Of a stretch of DNA of 64,000 bases, positions 42,204 through 50,249 are shown piece after piece. The notes under the pieces were generated by a model that worked only from the letters and a program-made list of their open reading frames with translations, was not told where the DNA came from and ran no database searches. The stretch's first letter is position 1. Each line of letters begins with the position of its first letter. The position numbers and the translations under genes are program-made. The stretch covers positions 1,364,001-1,428,000 of the forward strand of contig NZ_CP146242.1 in assembly GCF_037039395.1 (NCBI RefSeq), given 5' to 3'. This DNA comes from Agrobacterium vitis (GTDB lineage: Bacteria > Pseudomonadota > Alphaproteobacteria > Rhizobiales > Rhizobiaceae).

Positions 42204-42896
42204 ATGGCAGATCGTAAGGCGATACCAGCTGCAACACGACTGCGCCTCTTCGCGGCTGCATCGGGGTATTGTCAGAAACCAGATTGTTTTGATTCACTCT
42301 TTCCCGCTGAAATGGGTGGGGACAAACACATCGCTGAAATGGCACATGTCATCCCGCACGGCGACGCAGGGCCACGCCACGAAGACCGACCGGCAGAAGG
42401 TTTCGACCCCGATGCGTTCGAAAATCTGATCTTGTTGTGTCCGACCTGCCATACGAAGATAGACAAGGATCCCGACGCTTATCCACGCACTATTCTGCTT
42501 GATTGGAAAGCCAATCATTTCGGACGACTGGCGCTCAAGCAAGGAATCAAAGCCTACGACAATCGGGAACAGGCAAGGGCCGCAGTCGCTGGCATCATGG
42601 CTGAGAACCGGGCAATCTGGGAGAAGTTCGCACCCGAGGAAGGCTCGGGCTTCAAGTATGATCCGGAATCCGGCAGCGCGGCGGCCTGGGACCATCGGAT
42701 GAGAAGCGTAATCCTGCCCAACCACTATCGCACCTTGGCGATCATCGAGGCTAATCTGGGCCTCGCCACAGCGGATGAACGGCGCACCTTCGCTGAGTAT
42801 CAGGAGCATGTGCGCGGCCTGTCGGAGCGTCACGTATGCGGGGTTGCCGGCCGCGCCATTCGCTTCCCGGATTCGATGGAGGGAATGTTCGCTTGA
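42204..42896 (+). CDS. HNH endonuclease
   Basis: 230 residues. CQKPDC, HIAEMAHVIPHG, NLILLCPTCHTKID make a complete HNH motif with zinc-binding cysteines; the rest is helical. GGAGA precedes ATG 42204. It is followed by an overlapping gene of unknown function and a small nucleotidyltransferase, suggesting a compact three-gene module rather than a homing endonuclease. Confidence 0.85.
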   Translation: MADRKAIPAATRLRLFAAASGYCQKPDCFDSLFPAEMGGDKHIAEMAHVIPHGDAGPRHEDRPAEGFDPDAFENLILLCPTCHTKIDKDPDAYPRTILLDWKANHFGRLALKQGIKAYDNREQARAAVAGIMAENRAIWEKFAPEEGSGFKYDPESGSAAAWDHRMRSVILPNHYRTLAIIEANLGLATADERRTFAEYQEHVRGLSERHVCGVAGRAIRFPDSMEGMFA

Positions 42897-43531
42897 ACTG
42901 GCAGATCAAATACGCGCTCGCCTCTTTCGCAAAAGAGAGGCAGTCGAGCGCGGAACATGTCGGCGGTGACATCATCCGGATCATGACGCAGGATCGACCT
43001 GACGTACTTGCGGCCATTACGTCCGTCGAGACGGTCGATCAGGCGACGGCAGCTCGATACCGGGAACCGGTCGAGGGCCTCGATTTCCTATGCGGCTATC
43101 GCGCAGAATGTGTCTGGGAGGGGGAGGCAATCCAGTATCTCGAAGAAAACTGTATAGGCTGGGGAAGCTTCGGCACACTCGGTTCAGCGGCGCTGGACGG
43201 GAATGCAAACTCGGCGCCGCACAAGGTCTACAAGTTCTCGGATCGGCTTCTGCGGCAATATGGGCGTGTGGAGAAGGTTGATAGAGAATTCGACCGCATC
43301 CACCGGATCACCCTGCGGAGTGGCGCGACGTTTCGGATCGGCATGATTGCAGACTATGAACCGACGGCCAACGAGGTTCGCTCTATGTGGGACCGTTTTG
43401 GCCCGGTCGACATCGTGTGGAACATCAATCCCAATGGCACGCCGCAGCCCGAAGCGAACGAGGCGGGCCGAGAACTGGGGTGCGAGGTGATGAAATGGGA
43501 AGAGTTGAAGGAGCGCCTGAGCAGGGCTTGA
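42893..43531 (+). CDS. Unknown protein between HNH and nucleotidyltransferase genes
   Basis: 212 residues from TTG 42893 (TTGA overlap with the HNH stop; GGAGG 11 bases upstream). The C-terminal part (GPVDIVWNINPNGTP...ELGCEVMKWEELKERL) looks like a Rossmann-type alpha/beta unit, and the N-terminal half is helical. No family is recognised. Its stop overlaps the next ATG by one base, so the three genes are co-translated. Confidence 0.65.
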   Translation: MNWQIKYALASFAKERQSSAEHVGGDIIRIMTQDRPDVLAAITSVETVDQATAARYREPVEGLDFLCGYRAECVWEGEAIQYLEENCIGWGSFGTLGSAALDGNANSAPHKVYKFSDRLLRQYGRVEKVDREFDRIHRITLRSGATFRIGMIADYEPTANEVRSMWDRFGPVDIVWNINPNGTPQPEANEAGRELGCEVMKWEELKERLSRA

Positions 43532-43818
43532 TGACTGCCCGCGAGATCGCGGTCTACCTCTTGGGCTCCTGCCCCTCGCTTGAGCAGTTCGATGCGTTCA
43601 TGTTTGGCTCGACCCTACACGGTATTGGCCAAGATATTGATATTCTCATTGTCGGCCCGGGGGGTAATCTGCTGGCGCAGCTCAAGAAGGAATTGCAGTA
43701 CGCAGGGAGTAGCTTGCCGTTTCACATCCTCTACATGCAACCATCCGAAGAACTTCACACGCAGTTTGTAGCGAAAGAGAGATGCATTCCGCTTGCGCAC
43801 CTTGCCGCGTCATGTTGA
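43531..43818 (+). CDS. Minimal nucleotidyltransferase-fold protein
   Basis: 95 residues with FMFGSTLHGIGQDIDILIVG, the GS...DxD pattern of minimal (MNT-like) nucleotidyltransferases; the third acidic residue is not obvious. Such proteins act as antitoxins or AMP/nucleotide-transferring enzymes. ATG 43531 overlaps the previous stop (TGATG). Whether it is active cannot be told here. Confidence 0.7.
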   Translation: MTAREIAVYLLGSCPSLEQFDAFMFGSTLHGIGQDIDILIVGPGGNLLAQLKKELQYAGSSLPFHILYMQPSEELHTQFVAKERCIPLAHLAASC

Positions 43819-43930
43819 CGAAGCTGCGCTCGAATTCAGCTTTGATGTCTTTGCGGCGCGCGGTCACCAACTCGGCCATGGGGCAGCCGTGACTGATGAG
43901 GTAGACCGGTTAGGCTGGATCATGGCGCGC

Positions 43931-43989
43931 GACAGTTTGAAAATACCTGGTTTAGCGTCACGTCGATTGGCAAATGTCGCATACAACCT
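43931..43989 (+). repeat. 59-bp direct repeat, left copy (R1)
   Basis: GACAGTTTGAAAATACC and following bases match 52324-52382 at 46 of 59 positions. Translated, both give DSLKxPxxASRRLANxAYxL and many differences are silent, so these are diverged pieces of one coding family rather than random repeats. R1 ends a short open frame (to 43999). The rest of 43819-44135 is AT-rich and holds no supported gene. Confidence 0.6.
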
Positions 43990-44135
43990 TCTCCGATAGG
44001 TATTGGCATCTTTAGGGTGGTATGCTTGCGAAAATAATCTCTAAAGCAGGAGCGGCGATTAGGATATGTAGCCACAAGTAAATAACCCTTTGCAATCCGG
44101 GAATTCTACTGCTTGGTTAGAGTGACTGATAACTC

Positions 44136-45047
44136 GTGTGGGGTGACTTTGCGTTGAGCAACGATGTGTTCTGTGGGCGTCGTTTTTCTATTGGCTTTCA
44201 CGGCGTTGATGGCGAGTTTCGGTTGGGGGGATTCTTGGGTACGCGATACGTAAAATCACTAACGAAATGCAGATCTGACGGCACGCTTTACACGCGTCGT
44301 GCGGATGTTGAGGAAGCGTTAGCGAGACTCATCGAGCAGTCGCGCCAGGAAATTATCGCTGCCTTGAAGATCCGCGACACGTCATCACCGCTCTACGTAA
44401 AGTCCGAGTGTATCGTCTATTTGATACGCGACACGCGGCACGACAACGACGAGAGCTATTTCAACGATCTTTATCGCGAACTCATGCGCCGACTCTCATC
44501 GGCACTGCCACGCATCGCCGGCGAAAGCATCGATGTGTCCGAGAGCGTCCATGCCGCGGATGCCCGCGATAGAGTGAAGGATACCTTCATCCGCAAGTTG
44601 ATCGAGGATCGAGCCGAGCCAGGGTCAGCCCTCGATTATTTCGAAGTCATGTTTGCCGGTGCCACTGCAGCGCTCCGCACGACATCCATGCACAGGGCGA
44701 GGAGACAGGCGGCGCGCACCGAAGCCATTGAGGCTGACCAGGAGACAAACGAACCCTCGCTGGCGGTAGAAAGCGCGGTCGGGAGTTTAGACCTCAAAGA
44801 GGAATTGCTGTCTGACGATCCGATTTACCGGTCGCGCGTAGCCGACGCGATTAGGTCCCTACCAGACAAGTTACGCAGAGTCGTTGAGTTGATCATGAGG
44901 GACATGCCAATCGATTCGTCGGACGACAGCGTCATGACCATTCGAAAGGCGATCGGCGTCAAATCCGAGAAAACGGTTCGGAATAGACGTGACGAAGCAT
45001 ACCGATTGATACGCCACGCTCTGTCGATTGGAGACGACCATGACTGA
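44136..45047 (+). CDS. Atypical sigma-70-like factor
   Basis: 303 residues. The C-terminal RVADAIRSLPDKLRRVVEL...SEKTVRNRRDEAYRLIRHAL looks like sigma region 4 (HTH), and IVYLIRDTRHDNDESYFNDLYRELMRRL a region-2-like helix pair; it lacks a full region-2 core. The start is uncertain: GTG 44136 has no clear ribosome site and the first 40 residues may not be translated. It heads a run of co-directional genes overlapping the next one by 8 bases. I suspect a dedicated regulator of the operon. Confidence 0.6.
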   Translation: MWGDFALSNDVFCGRRFSIGFHGVDGEFRLGGFLGTRYVKSLTKCRSDGTLYTRRADVEEALARLIEQSRQEIIAALKIRDTSSPLYVKSECIVYLIRDTRHDNDESYFNDLYRELMRRLSSALPRIAGESIDVSESVHAADARDRVKDTFIRKLIEDRAEPGSALDYFEVMFAGATAALRTTSMHRARRQAARTEAIEADQETNEPSLAVESAVGSLDLKEELLSDDPIYRSRVADAIRSLPDKLRRVVELIMRDMPIDSSDDSVMTIRKAIGVKSEKTVRNRRDEAYRLIRHALSIGDDHD

Positions 45048-45630
45048 CAGCCGCAACGACAGCGCAGAGGAGATCCTCCTCGCATTCGCAGTTGAGCAGG
45101 CGCACGACAATGCGACTCTTGACCGCTACCTTCAGCTATACCCACATCTTTCGGGCGAGTTGATCGACCTATCCCTTGATCTGAGACTGCAGCGCGCGAC
45201 TGGAGAGATCACCGCGCCGGCCGATGAGACGTGGGTAGAAGCGTCCCTTGCAGCCTTCCGAGCGACGTCGCCGGTTCAGGCATCCGCCGCGGTGGTCGAC
45301 CCCTTCGCTAACGCCTCGCCCCAGGAGCTGGTAAGGCTTCGCCGCGCCCTTGATGTGCCCAGCGGGGTGATCCAGGGGTTTAGCTCCCGGCTTGTGGACA
45401 TCGCCAGCGTGCCCGCGTGGTTCGTCGACGCTCTTGCGCGCGGCCTCCGCTCCACCGTGGACGACCTGCGCCGCTTCATGGCAGCACCACCTCGACTTGC
45501 TCCGGGCATCAGCTACAAAGCCGACGATGCTCCATCCGCCGAGCAGGAGAAAATCACATTTGAGGACCTGCTTATGCAGTGCAAGGTACCGGATGAGCGA
45601 CGGCAGCAGTTGCTGGCCTCACAGGATTGA
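45040..45630 (+). CDS. Helical partner protein upstream of the ImmA-UvrD fusion
   Basis: 196 residues (EEILLAFAVEQAHDNATLDRYLQLYPHLSGELIDLSLDLRLQRATGE pattern, then FVDALARGLRSTVDDLRRFM and a C-terminal KVPDERRQQLLAS). Helical; no catalytic motif. Genes of this type often sit between a sigma-like gene and an ImmA/IrrE peptidase gene and may be the peptidase's substrate or sensor (inference). Four bases separate it from the next gene. Confidence 0.6.
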   Translation: MTDSRNDSAEEILLAFAVEQAHDNATLDRYLQLYPHLSGELIDLSLDLRLQRATGEITAPADETWVEASLAAFRATSPVQASAAVVDPFANASPQELVRLRRALDVPSGVIQGFSSRLVDIASVPAWFVDALARGLRSTVDDLRRFMAAPPRLAPGISYKADDAPSAEQEKITFEDLLMQCKVPDERRQQLLASQD

Positions 45631-45633
45631 CCC

Positions 45634-48600
45634 ATGGACGCTGTCGAACTCGCGCGGCAGCGTGCCGCGGCGCTTCACGATGAGGTGGTCTCCAAGGGCG
45701 CTGACCCTTGGGATCCCGAGGCGCTCGTTAAAGCCGCCGCATCCAGTCTGGAATTGGACATCGAGCTTGTCGAGCCAGGCAGCGCGATCCTGGAGGGCGG
45801 TCGGGCACAGTTCGATCCAATAAATCGTGCCATCAGGCACGAGGACTCGGGAACAACCTTCTTCAAGGCCTTCCTGGTGGGCCACGAGCTCGGTCACGCC
45901 ACGCTCGGCGACGACCGGGTCGAGCACGTCGCCCACGACGTCGATCCCACGCGGCCAGCGGAAGCTTCCCCCGTTGGCGAGGATCGGGTCGTCGACTACA
46001 GCCGGCGGCAGCGCCGCGAGGTCCAGATGGACCTGTTCGGTCGCGAGCTCCTGCTACCGCGCAAACGGGCTCGCGCACTCCACCTTGACGGCATGACGGC
46101 ATCAGAGATTGCGACGAGGCTGGGAGCCCCCTTCGACGTCGTCGCGCTACAGCTTCTCGATGCGCTGCTGCTTCCGGCGGTCGAGCCGGACCCCGACGAG
46201 GCCGAGGTAAGGCCTCCGAAGCCGCTCAATGATGAGCAGCGCGAGGCTGCACGGCATCGTGGGGTCCCCTATCTTCTCGAGGCCGGACCGGGAACGGGAA
46301 AGACGCAGACCCTTGTCGGGCGGGTCGCCGGCCTCGTCGATGAAGGAAACGACCCCCGATCGATTCTTGTGCTGACTTTCTCCAACAAGGCTGCCGGAGA
46401 ACTATCCGAGCGCATCGCCGGACTGCGGCCAGAGGCAGCGTCGGCGATGTGGATCGGGACATTCCACGCCTTCGGTCTCGATCTGGTGCGAAGATACCAC
46501 AAGCAGTTGGGCTTCCCGAGAGAGCCCCGCATGATGGATCGCAGCGAGGCGATCGCGATCATGGAGCGCGAATATCTCGCACTGGACCTCACCCATCATC
46601 GGGAGTTCATGAATCCCGATCGTCCCCTCAAGGACATGCTCACCGCGATATCCCGGGCGAAAGACGAGGTCGCGGACGCTGACCGCTACGCCGCGCTGGC
46701 GCGGGAGATGCTGGATAGGGCCACCGACCCCGAGGCCCGCAATGCCGCTGAGCGGTGCGCCGAAGTCGCGCTTGTCTATGAGAAATACGAGGAGTTGAAG
46801 CTCGCGGCATGCGCCGTGGACTTCGGCGATCTCGTGTCTCTGCCCGTAAAGCTGCTCGAGTCCGATGCCGAGGCAGTCTCGATTCTGCGCGCGACATATA
46901 GCCATATCCTCGTCGACGAGTATCAAGACGTGAACCGCAGCAGCGTGAGGCTGCTCCAGAGACTGACGGATGTTGGCAAAAACCTCTGGGCCGTTGGTGA
47001 CGCGCGGCAGGCGATCTACAGGTTCCGCGGCGCATCCTCATTCAATATGTCGCGATTCAAGACCGAGGACTTTCCTGGTGGTACTGGTGATCGGCTGCGT
47101 CTCAACTATCGATCGACGCCCGAGATCGTTGGCGCATTTTCGAATTTCGGGGGGGGCATGCAGGCTGGCATTGGCGATGCCTCCCTCAAAGCAGATCGAC
47201 CGTCCAGCGGTGTCCCGCCAGAGCATTTGACCTTCGGTGACAATGACGACGAGGCGGACGCACTCGCCGACGAAATTCTGCGCCATTCTCAGGACGTCGC
47301 CTTCCGCGACCAGGCTGTGCTCTGCCCCGGCAACGACCGGCTCAACCGCATGGGTCGTGAACTGGAGCGACGCGGAATTCCGGTCCTCTACCTCGGCAAT
47401 CTCTTCGAACGACCCGAGGTCAAGGATCTGCTGTCCGTTCTGTCGTTGCTCGTCGACAGGCGGGCCATGGGATTGGTGCGTAAGGCCTCGCTCCAGGGAT
47501 TGTCGACCGGGCTAAGTCTGCCGGGTGCCGCAGCGGTGGTCGAGCACCTTCGGCAGGTGGAAGCCGGACCGCTCGCCTGGGCCGGTTCATTGCCCTCACT
47601 GCCAACCCTGGACGCCGCTGACACTGAGGCCATGCACCGGGTGGCCGGCATGCTGGACGGCTTTGGCACCGATGCGCTTCCCTGGTCCGTGCTGGCGCAT
47701 GTCATGCTCGATCGGACACGAACGGCGGCGCTGATCGCTTCGACGGACGATATCTCGAGTCGCGCCATGGGCGTGGCGATCTGGCAGCTGATGGGCTTCC
47801 TGCGCGCTCAACGTGCAGGGCCGGGTTTGCCGATCCACCGCACGCTCGACGGGATCAGGCGACTTGTCCAGCTCGCCGATGAACGGGATCTTCGACAGAT
47901 TCCGCTGGCCGCTCAGGGCATCAACGCGGTCCGGCTGATGACGATCCATGGTAGCAAGGGTCTCGAGTTCCCCGTGGTACACGTCATGGGTCTGAATAAG
48001 GGGAGCATGCCCAGCACTGCACGTAAGCCGGCCTGTCCGGTGCCAGATGGCATGATCGCTGGCGGAGAAGGCGGAACGATCGCTCTGGCTGCTGCGGATC
48101 ACGCTCTCGAGCAGGAATGCCTTTTATATGTCGCCGCCTCTCGTGCCCGGGACCGCCTCCTGCTTTACTCAGCGACCCGAATGGCGAACGGCAACCGGCG
48201 CAATCCCTCGGATTTCATAGCACGGTTAGGTGTAACGAAAACCCGCGCGGCAACGCCGCACGCGGATCGGAAACCGGACCCCGAGGATGAACCGCTCCCG
48301 ATCGTATTGGGGCCTGAAATCAAGGTCACGACAGCGCAACTGGATCTGTATGATCGGTGCCCACGGCGCTTTTTGTACACCCATGTGCTTGGCGTCGGCG
48401 GTCGACGCACGCCAACAACCATGACGACAATGCACGATCTGGTCCGCGCCATCGTGACGGAAATCGCCGCCACTGATCCCTCCGTCGTGTCGCTTGGTGA
48501 CATGGAGAGACTGCTGGAGCAGAGATGGTCTGAAGGGCCACTGGCTGGGGACGAATATCGGCTGCACCGTGAAGTTGCGACCCTGCTTGTCCAGCGGTTC

Positions 48601-49038
48601 GTGGCGATGCGCGCGGGTACAACCCGCTCGATACCGCCTTCTCTCCAAACAGGGCTCGGAACGACTACCGTCTCGGCAAATGCAGACGATGTCGTGATGA
48701 CGCCTAATGGACGGCATATCGTGCGAATGGTTCGGACCGGTCACCGATCCTCCAAAACCGGACAGGGCCTCGCCGACGCCGCCTTCCAGATGGCGGCCGC
48801 CAACTCACTTCCCGGCTGCACGGTCGAGATCGTCCACCTCGGCGATGACGATCACACTACAAGGGTCGAGTTCGACCATAAGGCGCTCGGCAAGAGAACA
48901 GAAAAGCTTGCCGAAGTCTTCGCGGCGATCGAGGGCGGAAACTTCACGCCTAAGCGATCCGACCGCACATGCCCCTTCTGTCCCGCCTTCTTTACCTGCG
49001 GTCCAGTGGCCGACGGCAGGCTGCAAAAAAATCTCTGA
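45634..49038 (+). CDS. ImmA/IrrE peptidase - UvrD helicase - Cas4-like domain fusion
   Basis: 1134 residues. Residues 1-180: ImmA/IrrE zinc peptidase with HELGH (84-88) and the third-ligand region EVQMDLFGRELLLP (Glu129). From about 195: UvrD/Rep helicase with GPGTGKT (218-224), LVDEYQD (426-432) and the later SF1 motifs LTIHGSKGLEFP. C-terminal: Cas4/AddB-type domain with YDRCPRRFLY and a closing CPFCPAFFTC cysteine cluster, suitable for an iron-sulfur site. The usual D...DYK nuclease core reads RMVRTG (1031-1036), so cutting activity is doubtful. A single protein combining protease, helicase and nuclease-like parts is unusual. Confidence 0.88.
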   Translation: MDAVELARQRAAALHDEVVSKGADPWDPEALVKAAASSLELDIELVEPGSAILEGGRAQFDPINRAIRHEDSGTTFFKAFLVGHELGHATLGDDRVEHVAHDVDPTRPAEASPVGEDRVVDYSRRQRREVQMDLFGRELLLPRKRARALHLDGMTASEIATRLGAPFDVVALQLLDALLLPAVEPDPDEAEVRPPKPLNDEQREAARHRGVPYLLEAGPGTGKTQTLVGRVAGLVDEGNDPRSILVLTFSNKAAGELSERIAGLRPEAASAMWIGTFHAFGLDLVRRYHKQLGFPREPRMMDRSEAIAIMEREYLALDLTHHREFMNPDRPLKDMLTAISRAKDEVADADRYAALAREMLDRATDPEARNAAERCAEVALVYEKYEELKLAACAVDFGDLVSLPVKLLESDAEAVSILRATYSHILVDEYQDVNRSSVRLLQRLTDVGKNLWAVGDARQAIYRFRGASSFNMSRFKTEDFPGGTGDRLRLNYRSTPEIVGAFSNFGGGMQAGIGDASLKADRPSSGVPPEHLTFGDNDDEADALADEILRHSQDVAFRDQAVLCPGNDRLNRMGRELERRGIPVLYLGNLFERPEVKDLLSVLSLLVDRRAMGLVRKASLQGLSTGLSLPGAAAVVEHLRQVEAGPLAWAGSLPSLPTLDAADTEAMHRVAGMLDGFGTDALPWSVLAHVMLDRTRTAALIASTDDISSRAMGVAIWQLMGFLRAQRAGPGLPIHRTLDGIRRLVQLADERDLRQIPLAAQGINAVRLMTIHGSKGLEFPVVHVMGLNKGSMPSTARKPACPVPDGMIAGGEGGTIALAAADHALEQECLLYVAASRARDRLLLYSATRMANGNRRNPSDFIARLGVTKTRAATPHADRKPDPEDEPLPIVLGPEIKVTTAQLDLYDRCPRRFLYTHVLGVGGRRTPTTMTTMHDLVRAIVTEIAATDPSVVSLGDMERLLEQRWSEGPLAGDEYRLHREVATLLVQRFVAMRAGTTRSIPPSLQTGLGTTTVSANADDVVMTPNGRHIVRMVRTGHRSSKTGQGLADAAFQMAAANSLPGCTVEIVHLGDDDHTTRVEFDHKALGKRTEKLAEVFAAIEGGNFTPKRSDRTCPFCPAFFTCGPVADGRLQKNL

Positions 49039-49122
49039 CCAAAATTACCGGTCGGCCGATGCTGGCGAGATTAACCCTGTGAGACCGACGCAATCAGGCC
49101 GAGGTCCACAGGAAAACAAAAT

Positions 49123-49866
49123 ATGTCTCTTATCGAAAACCCCGACATCGACGATGTCGCACTCGCCGTGCAGGAAGATCGCCCCCTGCGCCCCGGTCGC
49201 TACCGGGTCTCGCTCGCTGTCGACAGCGTAGATTTCCACCCGCTTATCCTCGACGATCCGGTTCCGCTCGGCCGCCAGATCCTGAAGAAGGCCGGCATTA
49301 ACGACATCGATGGTCACTCACTGTTCGTGATCACGTCCGAAGGCGACTTCGAAGATGTCCGGGCGGATGAGGAGGTCGATCTGCGCGATCGTGCCGCCTT
49401 CCGCTTCATCACTTTCAGCACCGACCCGCTCTACCGCGTCAAGCTCAACGAGGCGCGCATCGTGTGGGGCCGTTCTTCCATCCCTGAAGCGGTGCTGCGT
49501 GCGCTCGCCGGCATCGGCAGTGACGAGGCGGTCTTCCTGGAGGTGCGTGGCGGCAAGGACAAGCTGATCGAACCGGGCACCGATGCGGATCTCGCCGCCA
49601 ACGGCGTCGAGAAGTTCATCACGGCGCCCAACAAGGTCACCTACACGTTCTTCGTCAACGGCAAGGCCTATGAGACCGATAAGAAGAAGCTGACCGGCGC
49701 GCAGATCAAGGCGATGGTATCTGACTGGGATCCGCAGCATGACCTGTCGCTGGAGGGCGAGGGCGATGACCCGGACCGCATCATCGCCGATGATGAGGCT
49801 GTGAGCCTCGTTCCGAAGCATGGTGTCCGCCGTTTCTCGTCGGTCCCCAAGGCGAATTTCGGCTGA
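49123..49866 (+). CDS. Multi-ubiquitin-like protein (three tandem Ubl domains)
   Basis: 247 residues matching the bacterial Multiubiquitin family. Three beta-grasp units can be seen: about 27-97 (YRVSLAVDSVDFHPLIL...), 103-167 (YRVKLNEARIVWGRSSIPE...) and 170-240 (YTFFVNGKAYETDKKKLTG...). The protein ends ...KANFG, giving a C-terminal glycine for E1 adenylation. AGGA precedes ATG 49123. Its stop is followed by the E2 gene with one base overlap. Confidence 0.9.
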   Translation: MSLIENPDIDDVALAVQEDRPLRPGRYRVSLAVDSVDFHPLILDDPVPLGRQILKKAGINDIDGHSLFVITSEGDFEDVRADEEVDLRDRAAFRFITFSTDPLYRVKLNEARIVWGRSSIPEAVLRALAGIGSDEAVFLEVRGGKDKLIEPGTDADLAANGVEKFITAPNKVTYTFFVNGKAYETDKKKLTGAQIKAMVSDWDPQHDLSLEGEGDDPDRIIADDEAVSLVPKHGVRRFSSVPKANFG

Positions 49867-50249
49867 TGCCCGGCGTGTTCGACATGCAGCTGGAGCAGCT
49901 GCGGGAGCGCTTCGGCGACGTTCAGACCCGGCAGTTGCCGAGCGGCACCACGCTCGTCACCGTGCCGGGCGTCCGCCTGCCGGAGGGGTGGTCGAAGTCG
50001 TCGACCACCATCCGCTTCATCGTCCCGCCTGGATATCCATTTGCGCAGCTCGACTGCTTCTGGGCGGATCCCGATCTCCTTCTTGCGCATGGAGGTCCAC
50101 CACAGAACTCCGCGTCAACTCCCGTCCCGGAGACCGTCGAGCCGGCACTCTGGTTCTCGTGGCATTTGACGGGACCATGGAACCCCAACCGCGACAGTCT
50201 GTCGACGTGGATGAATGTGGTGATCGATCGAATGAGGCAGGTCCAATGA
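49866..50249 (+). CDS. E2-like conjugating enzyme (prokaryotic E2 family E)
   Basis: 127 residues. RFIVPPGYPFAQLDCFW, the GG-rich loop LLLAHGGPP, and LWFSWHLTGPWNPNRDSLSTW match the prokaryotic E2 family E pattern. There is no cysteine where classical E2 enzymes have theirs; the only cysteine is in LDCFW, a position that is not conserved in the family as I know it. Serine in WFSWH is a possible alternative nucleophile (speculation). ATGA overlap with the E1 gene. Confidence 0.8.
   Translation: MPGVFDMQLEQLRERFGDVQTRQLPSGTTLVTVPGVRLPEGWSKSSTTIRFIVPPGYPFAQLDCFWADPDLLLAHGGPPQNSASTPVPETVEPALWFSWHLTGPWNPNRDSLSTWMNVVIDRMRQVQ

Noticed and set aside
45863..46102. Minus-strand ORFs within the ImmA-UvrD gene
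   Set aside because: Arginine/proline-rich shadow frames without motifs.
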